The translations under genes and the position numbers were made by a program. From Diploscapter coronatus (taxonomy: Eukaryota > Nematoda > Chromadorea > Rhabditida > Rhabditidae), in assembly GCA_964036155.1 (NCBI GenBank), contig OZ038422.1:74237201-74301200 (forward strand): DNA of 64,000 nucleotides, given 5' to 3'. The number at the start of each line of letters is the position of its first letter. Position 1 is the stretch's first letter. Positions 56,880 to 64,000 of this stretch are shown here, one piece after another. The notes beneath the pieces are model-generated. The model was not told the DNA's origin, searched no databases, and worked only from the letters and a program-made list of their open reading frames with translations.

Positions 56880-59800
56880 TTAGATAACATCTTCATCAAT
56901 AAACTTAATCGAACTGAACGATGCTCCGAACGGTTTGATCTGCTTTTTGAAGCCCGACGCTCTTCTCTGTCGACATACACAAATCAACACCAACAAGGAT
57001 AGAAGGATCGTCAGTAAAAGCACTCCCATCACGATCAGTCTGGGCCCCATCGGAGGTGCGTTGGAGTCCTGAAATTAGAATAGTTTAAATCTTCAGAAAA
57101 CATTTGAATGCGAATAGAAGCGAACGTGGAATTAGATCTTGCACGACTTGGGATAAAGTCTACCTCGTATCAAAGATATTCGAAACAAAATTGTGAACGA
57201 TCAAAGAAGTGGAATGAATTAGGATAAGGCTATAAGTTTGATAATATTTTAAGAGTAAGATGTTAGCTCACTATATTTTCCCTCCAGATACACATGGCAC
57301 TGTTCTCCTGGGTCCTGATGAAGGGACACCTCGGGTCGGGACACGCGACTTGAGTCGTCACCGGCCGAAATTGTTCGGACCTGAAATTTCTTAAATTAAA
57401 CAAAAGTCCAAGTTAAATGAAAAATACCGCTCTCTACTTCTCGTCAAAATCGAGTTCCAGATTGCCAAGTGTAGCAACGAGAGACCACGCTCCGAGAAAT
57501 GTGCACAATCGTAGCCAAGTGGGCTTAGATCTGTTCTGAAATTTAAATTGAAAGACTCACAGCAATTACGGTAGTTTAAAAAGTAAGTCGAAAAAATGAC
57601 CACGATTTTGAATAACTTTTACCTTTAGCGTACAAAGCCATTAAAATAATGATGGTTTTAGTGGTTATTTGGAAACCTCAAGCCAGCGAAATGGGATGAA
57701 GGATGGTAGGGAAGACGATTCTTTTCTCACACTATTTCGCATGGCTTGAGGTTTCCGAGTTCAAGTTGCCATTTTAATTCATCGTGATTGTTTTTCGAGC
57801 CACAGTTTCTATGCTCACTCATCAGGCAAATTGCCCAAAGCGGGATCCTTGAGCAGCGGCAAAATCTCGACGGTGAAATTGTGCTTTTGGAAATTGTGAC
57901 CGACGATTTTCTCGACTTGCTCCCAGACAGACTCGTGGTTGTAGCGTTGATGGCCCTTGTAGACGGATAGTTGGTCGCGACAAGCCTAAAAATAAGAAAA
58001 GGCTCAAAGATTGATTTTTAGCCAAGTAAGCGATTTTATGAGTTAAATTTTAGAAAAAAAAAGACATGGAAACCTGATGAGTATGGCTAGCGTCTCGCCA
58101 AATTCCGTTTCCCGAAGTCCGCAAAGCGACGACAAAAGTCCGGTGCGGCAAGAGTCGGTGGATTTCTTGAATCGTCTCCAGAACCTCGACTGCTACCTGA
58201 CCCGTCTCAGAACCCTCTCCGTCCTAAATTTAGGAAAAAACGATGAAATAAATCGATCTTTAAGCTCCGTCCATTTTTAAGTAAGCTAAATTGCAAGACT
58301 TTACCTGCACACTAGCCATAATAAAGATGATCTTCCACATCTCGTTGTAATTCGAATACTCTCGAATTGAACTGGCGATAGACCTAGATAATTGAGTAAT
58401 TAACTATATAGTTAAGGAAATTAAACCGAGTTAATTTGAATAATTACCTCGCCTGTTCAATCAGTGAGTCGTTCCATTCGTTAGAGTCAATCACAGTCAA
58501 GTTTTCATTGTAGATTTTGATGAGCTTATCGAGTGTGGGTAATTCGGTGGTTGATGATTTTCGAGTACATGGGTGCAGAATACCTAATAACTAGAGTAAT
58601 TAAGTGGGTAGTTAGGGTTATTATTACCATTTTTGAGCAACGTAAAATTGGAAGGACAGTAGATTGATAAATGGCCCATTTCAGCGTAGACCGATATGTC
58701 ATCTGGTCGTAGTAAATTGGCGTCTTCTAAATTTTAGGAAAACTTGAAGCTCAACTTTTTCAATATACCAGCCGGCAAAACTAAAGGCCGCCAACATTTC
58801 CTAGCATCTTCTAGGATATAGTCCAATGGATAGTCGTTAGATTGCTCCTCTAGTTGAGAGTTCTGAAGTTTGAAACTTTCTGAATGCTATTTTCGCCAAA
58901 ATTCCATGTTTCTTGTTTATTTATTTGCAAAAGTTCATGCCATGTGAAAGATGATACACTTTGTTTTGGTTTATTTTACGCAAAATGTCGTGTGGAATGT
59001 TTATTCGTCAATGCTCATTTAGTGCGCATCTTCTTTCACCACACGTGTGGCAGATAAAATTAATGGGATAGTGTTCCAAAGATTTCAGAGACTAAGGGGT
59101 TTTAATACCCCTTCCAGATTTTACGCTGAGTCTCGAATTTTTATGAGATCTATCAAATTTTAAAGTATGAGCGTTTGACCTAACAAGGAAACATGTGTTT
59201 TTTGCAATTTCAAATGAAAAATGATGTTTAATTCCTAGAGCATTTGACATCAAAAGAAATGCATTCACTTGCATGAAACCGCACAGTCATTCATTTTTAA
59301 GCGCCATCTTTATCTTTCAACTTCTTATTTTTCAAATGCTATTTCGCTTTTTCTTAGTTCTTCTCTCATGAATGCCAATTACGAGATGGAAATTCAAAAT
59401 AATTAGCTCTTTACCGAGGGACCAAAAAATTAGCTGAAATTTTCTTGGGTTTAAATGGAGAAATAATGAAAATTTTCGGCCGGTGTCCCCTGGGAGTGCT
59501 TTTTCCGAGGTCCAAGACATTCCTTATTGTCTAAAGCGCGTTCAGAGTCTTTTTCGACTCCCTGAATTTGGCTCATAAAATTTTCATAACTTTTGAAGGC
59601 GTAAAGTGTGACGATATCCATTGAAAGTTGTATAGAAAAGTTGTAGTTTTGCCCTGTAAATTGTTGTTCTTCTCTCTGTTAGCATTAGAGCAAACTGAAT
59701 TATGATTAGAGCACGAAATCCGCAAGGGGTTACTTCAAAAATAAGGCATTGTGGGTCATTCAATTATCTCGGGATTTAATGGCTAAGAGCCTGCGTCCTC

Positions 59801-60715
59801 TATAGCGCAGTGGCTATTATCGCACAATTTTATCGACTCCAAACGAGCGAAATTTACTTTTGTCATGCAATTCAAGATTAATTCTTCGTACTTTTGCAAA
59901 GTAGCAATACGTTTTTCTAAAAAATGAGTTCCTATTTCGGCAAATTAAATTTTTTTCTAAAAAATCATAAAATACGTGATTTTTGGCACTTTACTATAAA
60001 CATTTTGATTCAATTATCACCGTAGTGAAATAAAAACAGCGCTAATACCAAATCGATATAGCGTAAAACAAAGAACTTTCCTGCATTACGACAAAATTGT
60101 GGCATGTTCATTAACATACCCTGTCAAATTTAATGCATCAAAATATAGTAGAAACGCAGAGCGTGCGAGAACTATTGCAAAATAGACGGATTTTTGCGTG
60201 CATTTTCTTCCGATCCAGCGCGCAATCATTGTCCATAGTGAAAATGTGAAACTCGGCTGAAATACCGCACAGAATCGATAATGATTATTTTCAAAAGGAA
60301 AGAAAGATTTTTTTGTTCAAAAACAAATGAACCTTTGGAGTGAGTCACCTAGTGGTAAATTGTCTTTTATTTGAGGTCTTGGAGAATTTTAGAGAATGAT
60401 ACAGTTTGAAATAAATGTTTTACAGAAAAATTATTTTTATAGGATTTATAGGAAAAAAACCTGTAGAGTAATGAGACTCATCCATCTCTCATAGAACGAT
60501 TTATCCGTCGTCAACTTCGTTTCGATTCGCATCAAATTCAGGTCGTCTTCACATTCGAAAGACTGAATAATAGCGAATAAAAGTAGGAGGAATAAAGCTC
60601 GGGAAAAATCGGGCAGAAATCCAAAATGATTCAAAAGTATCCTAGATGCGAAGCTACTGCCTCCGGAAAATTCGAAAATTTCGGCATCTTCTTCGATCAA
60701 TCTTCGACGCTTCAT
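56880..60715 (-). CDS. Phospholipase B1-like SGNH membrane protein, probably catalytically inactive
   Basis: Family: SGNH/GDSL phospholipase B1 ectoenzymes. Exons: 60715-60461, 58862-58769, 58726-58628, 58583-58448, 58383-58305, 58223-58074, 57985-57819, 57535-57428, 57380-57272, 57068-56880; 461 aa, phases agree. An N-terminal hydrophobic segment (ALFLLLLFAIIQSF, about residues 40-53) is a signal anchor, and the C-terminal segment (LIVMGVLLLTILLSLLVLICV) is a membrane anchor. The block I position after LRPDDISVYAE reads MGHLSI instead of a GDSL-type nucleophile. The block III position after WKIIFI reads MASVQDG instead of GGND. Block V is kept: YDCAHFSERG has the Asp-x-x-His pair and is followed by LAIWNSIL. 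Loss of Ser and Asn suggests a pseudoenzyme. The first exon starts at acceptor 60739; two upstream out-of-frame ATGs form a tiny uORF. Confidence 0.82.
57671..57756. other. Intronic hairpin, 22-bp near-perfect stem
   Basis: GGAAACCTCAAGCCA-GCGAAAT (57671-57692) pairs with 57734-57756 with one bulged base. The loop is about 41 nt. It lies in the intron 57536-57818 of the PLB-like gene. Either a small foldback repeat or an RNA hairpin. Confidence 0.55.
58863..60460. other. 1.6-kb intron 1 of the PLB-like gene
   Basis: No exon was detected. A tRNA-like box A string (TATAGCGCAGTGGC) occurs near 59802 without a box B. Otherwise AT-rich and featureless. Confidence 0.5.
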
Positions 60716-60738
60716 CTCATCATTTGTTGAACTAGGGC

Positions 60739-63700
60739 CTGAAAACATTGAAATTAAAACAAATGAAAATTTTAAATATTCGAAGAAAAAATGTCATTCT
60801 TATAGGAAAATAGGTAGGCAATTTGCAAAGTTCGTAAGGCAGTAAAGCAATAATGTCTCTCTAATCACATTCCATTTCTCTTCTAGCTCACCTTATTCTT
60901 CCCCCTTGACTATGCCTTACTACCTTACTACTTTACGAACTTTACAAATTACCAATGGGGATCTTCACTAAATTTCAGTAACATTTGGGCTAGAAAGATA
61001 AATTATATCAAGATGCAAAAATGGAATCCCAGTTTAAAGGAAAAGATGAATTTCAGGAAAAGAACACCACCCATTTGTGAATTGAGCAGAGACAAAGAGA
61101 AAGAGAATGGAAGGGTAGGGAATAGAGAAAGTTAGGGTGAGGGGAAAGAAAAAGAAAAATTAGAAAGAAATAGTATATAGAAAAAGGGAGAGAGAGACAG
61201 AAAGATTTCAGAAATTCAACTAGACATCGAGATAACAATGCGGGTAATGCATGGATAAAGGAACTCTCTTGAAAAGAATACTTTATTAGTTCAAGGGGTC
61301 GAATGTTACCTGAACCTGACACCGATTTGGGTAAGTGGAAAAAATACTGGCTAGAAAATTTGTAGATAGACATTAAATTCAGATTTATGTTTGTCAATTT
61401 AGAGAATAATAGAATGCGATAAATAAAAACATTTTATCTATATCAAAGAAATGAAACAAACAAAACTTAAGCAATATTAAAGACGGGAAAATAAGGGTTT
61501 AGATCTGAGGATACAAAATAAAGTCGTTGCCATGAAGAAGGAAATTCTAGCTTTAAGATGATGCTAAATCTTTAATTTTCTCGTAATTCGAGAGAAGAGT
61601 TAAGCAGGGATTTGCAGATTTAAATTGGTAGCGATTTTACTAAAAATAAGCATTAGTCAAAGCTAAATCGAATTTTGTAATTGGAAAATAGAAATCAAGC
61701 AAAATAAAATAGTACTATCGTTAAAAGTGGAAAAAAAACGATGGCCTTATATTTAAAATAAAGGGTCTGACCTAGAAGACCTATAAATTTCTCAAAGTAC
61801 AAGTGTAATTAAATCACGAAACCATGAAGATATTGATCAAATTAGTGCAAAAAGTCTGGGAAAATCAATTTTTCTGTAAGATTTATTGTTGGAACCTACT
61901 AAAAGTACAAAATAGGTAGAGTCTCAGAAAACAAACCGAAATTAGGCAGGAAATAAGGGTCTGAGAGAAAAATGTGGGAACAAAAAGGCGCTGGGAGAAA
62001 AATGAAGGCAATCTCGGACGAATGAACGAATCACGTTGGGAAATCGTCATTTTGCAGGTCTTCGAGAGAGAGAGAAATTGCCTTGTAGCGATTAAGGACG
62101 AAAGTCGACGGGGAACAAAAAAGTGGGAGGAAAAATACCTGGAGAGATTTTCGGTGGAACAAGTGGGAATAAAAATGAAGGGCAGATTATCTTTGATTTA
62201 TGGTCTTCCAATAAAAAATATTGCAAATTGCTGAGATTTTACATATCAGAATAGGTGATTTTTCAGGTTTTCCAATGGGTAGGAAAAAATTTGTTAGAAA
62301 TCGAGCAAATCATAGAAATTTCTACGAAAAAGTTCACTCAAGTATGAATAAGAACTAGAAAATGGAATTTTACGATGAGCGCGCCTTTCTCAGGGAAATT
62401 TCAGAAATTTACGCGCTCTACTAATAGTAAATCTGGAGGGTTAGTGGGGTGTGCACATGGATACATATTTGATGATGATGCAACACAGGGATGCGAGGAA
62501 AAGGAGAGAAAGAGGAAAAATGAAAGTGTGAATTGATGCCTTATGAATGTGCAATGAACATGTACGTACATAGCGACGAAAACCAGTAGCCCCTCCATCA
62601 AAAACAATTCCAAAAACCGACGAAAAATAGCATTTTTTTTTTTTTTAAGAAAAATGCCCCCGTTTTCTGGGAACAATTTCGATTTTGGGACCAAAATATT
62701 GCCAGATTAAAGCACACAATTTAACAGGTAACCGGAATTTCCCTAGTTCCATTTGTAAGAAAGAGATATTGGTCAGCCTATTATGCCCTTTCCAAGTCGT
62801 CAAATATAATGGCTTAGGGCGATTTATTGGAAGGGATATTTCCGGATTTATAGGATAAAGGTAAGGAGTGAAATTTACATATAAGAGTTAGAAGATGAAT
62901 AATTTTCTTTTAAACTCCTGGAAAGGAAGTATTCAAATTTAAGAAAGGTTAGAAGGCCAGATTTTTCAGGACAAAATGATCAAATCGGGCGACCACAATA
63001 ATACGACACAACTTTTCTACAATATTACGGCATACTTTTTGCAAAATGATTGAACATTCTCTAAAAGCGTATCGCATTTTTGTAACTGCAATCGCGTCGA
63101 AATAAAACAAAGGGCAATGTAAACAGAGATGCATAATGAGGGAAAGAAATGTAATAATTAGACACAGATAATGCACCTTCTGTCACATAAAGTATCTGGA
63201 TCAAAGAAAGAAAATAGTGTAAAGATGAGATTCAGGCAAAAGTGAGAAAATTTAAAAATATTGCAGGAAGATTTTCAAGAGTTACAAAGTATCTATTTAA
63301 CGAGCTCTTAAGCGCGGAGAGTTAAAGTTATGAAATTCGATACGCTAGAGACTGAATATAGCGGAAGAGAGTTGGACATTATGATAGATCGAAATATCGA
63401 TTTTTCAAATCAGATTTAAATCAAATAAAACATTTCTTAATTGATCGAAAAGTTTATAATTTCAAACAATAAATTTGAAATTTTCAAAAATTCAATAGGA
63501 GGAAGATTCTGGAGCAAAAAATCGACCGGGGGGAAGCGTTTCAAACCCAAAGTGACACGGAAAAAGAGAAGCGCAAGTGATGCAATTACAAAGGATGGTT
63601 AAGTGATAAGAGAAAGATGAGAGGATCTGAAAGAGATAAACAAAAATGATATAGACAGAGATGATTTCACTTCGATGAAGAGAACAATTGACAAATCTTA

Positions 63701-63906
63701 TCAGTGACGGCATTTTTGCCTAAGAAACACCAACTTCGAGGTCGCACTTTTTGGAGAAAGAAGTGCGAATTTTTGGACAAAAAATTTAATACAAGGAATT
63801 GAACCGTTTCAGAGGCAATAGAAGATCGCATCGGAGATCACTTTAAGGGCGAGCATGGAATTAACTAACAAAATCTAGATAATTGTCTTAATTATCGCTA
63901 TTTCAG
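60739..63906. other. 3.2-kb intergenic region, no supported gene
   Basis: Contains the inverted repeat at 60817-60953, GA-rich low-complexity sequence at about 61070-61205 and an A/T-run near 62632-62648. Open frames here (for example 61053-61397 and 61974-62234) are low-complexity or lack splice and family support. Confidence 0.5.
60817..60953. repeat. Short foldback element, 137 nt
   Basis: The 29-nt left arm 60817-60845 is inverted at 60925-60953 with four mismatches, all transitions, as expected of an ageing inverted-repeat element. It lies about 80 nt upstream of the PLB-like first exon. Confidence 0.65.
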
Positions 63907-63990
63907 AAGTCTTCTCACTACATTGATACTCGCCTTGATCGTAGCAGCGTTAATCTTAATCATCCAACTTGTTATCTGCTTAAAAATTCG
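63907..63990 (+). CDS. Single internal exon encoding a transmembrane helix (gene runs off right edge)
   Basis: Acceptor GCTATTTCAG at 63906 and donor CG|GTAAGC at 63991. The frame between them reads SLLTTLILALIVAALILIIQ followed by LVICLKI: a full hydrophobic membrane helix with a basic end. No start codon lies in the exon and no convincing upstream exon was found, so start, end and family are unknown. Confidence 0.5.
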
Positions 63991-64000
63991 GTAAGCTCCA

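Noticed and set aside
59795..59830. tRNA-like string (TATAGCGCAGTGGC) in a PLB-like intron
   Set aside because: No box B, anticodon stem or acceptor pairing; kept only as a weak fragment.
61053..61397. 114-codon minus-strand frame rich in Leu/Ser/Phe
   Set aside because: Translates a GA/CT low-complexity stretch; no start context or homology signal.
1..64000. CRISPR arrays, prophage, bacterial operons or rRNA genes
   Set aside because: The sequence is spliced eukaryotic nuclear DNA; no direct-repeat arrays or rRNA-like segments were seen.

Overview
The window is nuclear DNA of a nematode, most likely a free-living or otherwise small-genome rhabditid-type worm; the species is not identifiable from sequence alone. 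The evidence is many short introns (about 43-100 nt) ending in TTTCAG or TTTTAG, start codons lying directly after splice acceptors (spliced-leader trans-splicing), short intergenic gaps between same-strand genes, and nematode-specific families: a ground-like (grl) protein, an Srg chemoreceptor and arrays of TIL protease-inhibitor domains. Gene models were built by hand from splice consensus, frame continuity across every junction and recognisable family motifs. Nearly all open frames longer than 60 codons outside these models look like shadows.

Layout. 1-9.3 kb (minus): the N-terminal 457 codons of unc-62, the Meis/Homothorax TALE homeodomain gene, running off the left edge in mid-homeodomain, with large introns that carry a foldback transposon and a half-tRNA. 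9.3-17.4 kb: about 8 kb without a supported gene, presumably unc-62 upstream DNA. 17.4-22.7 kb (minus): two adjacent cysteine-rich secreted genes of TIL protease-inhibitor type, one with 2 TIL domains and one with 7. 22.7-32.5 kb: sparse, with a small candidate neuropeptide precursor (plus, 26.1 kb), an unassigned exon pair (28.7 kb) and a 59-residue secreted peptide (minus, 29.5-30.6 kb). 32.6-33.7 kb (plus): an unrecognised 179-residue protein. 33.8-37.6 kb (minus): an SLC46-type MFS transporter. 38.7-40.3 kb (minus): a ground-like domain protein with a Pro/Tyr-rich stalk. 42.0-43.4 kb (plus): an arylalkylamine N-acetyltransferase-like enzyme. 43.9-52.8 kb (minus): the ribosome-biogenesis GTPase BMS1 (27 exons) followed closely by a Tim17-superfamily membrane protein, an operon-like pair. 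54.8-56.2 kb (plus): an Srg receptor. 56.9-60.7 kb (minus): a phospholipase-B1-like membrane protein that has lost its catalytic serine block. 60.7-64 kb: non-coding except one transmembrane exon at the right edge.

How it fits together. Housekeeping (bms1, Tim17-like), developmental (unc-62), signalling (Srg receptor, candidate peptides) and extracellular-matrix or secreted genes (TIL, ground-like, PLB-like) are interspersed, as is usual in nematodes; there is no single pathway cluster. The items most worth a second look are a possible single-copy amidated peptide precursor, two GC-AG introns in secreted-protein genes, an inactive-looking PLB paralog, a perfect 23-bp intronic hairpin and several foldback elements within introns or near genes.
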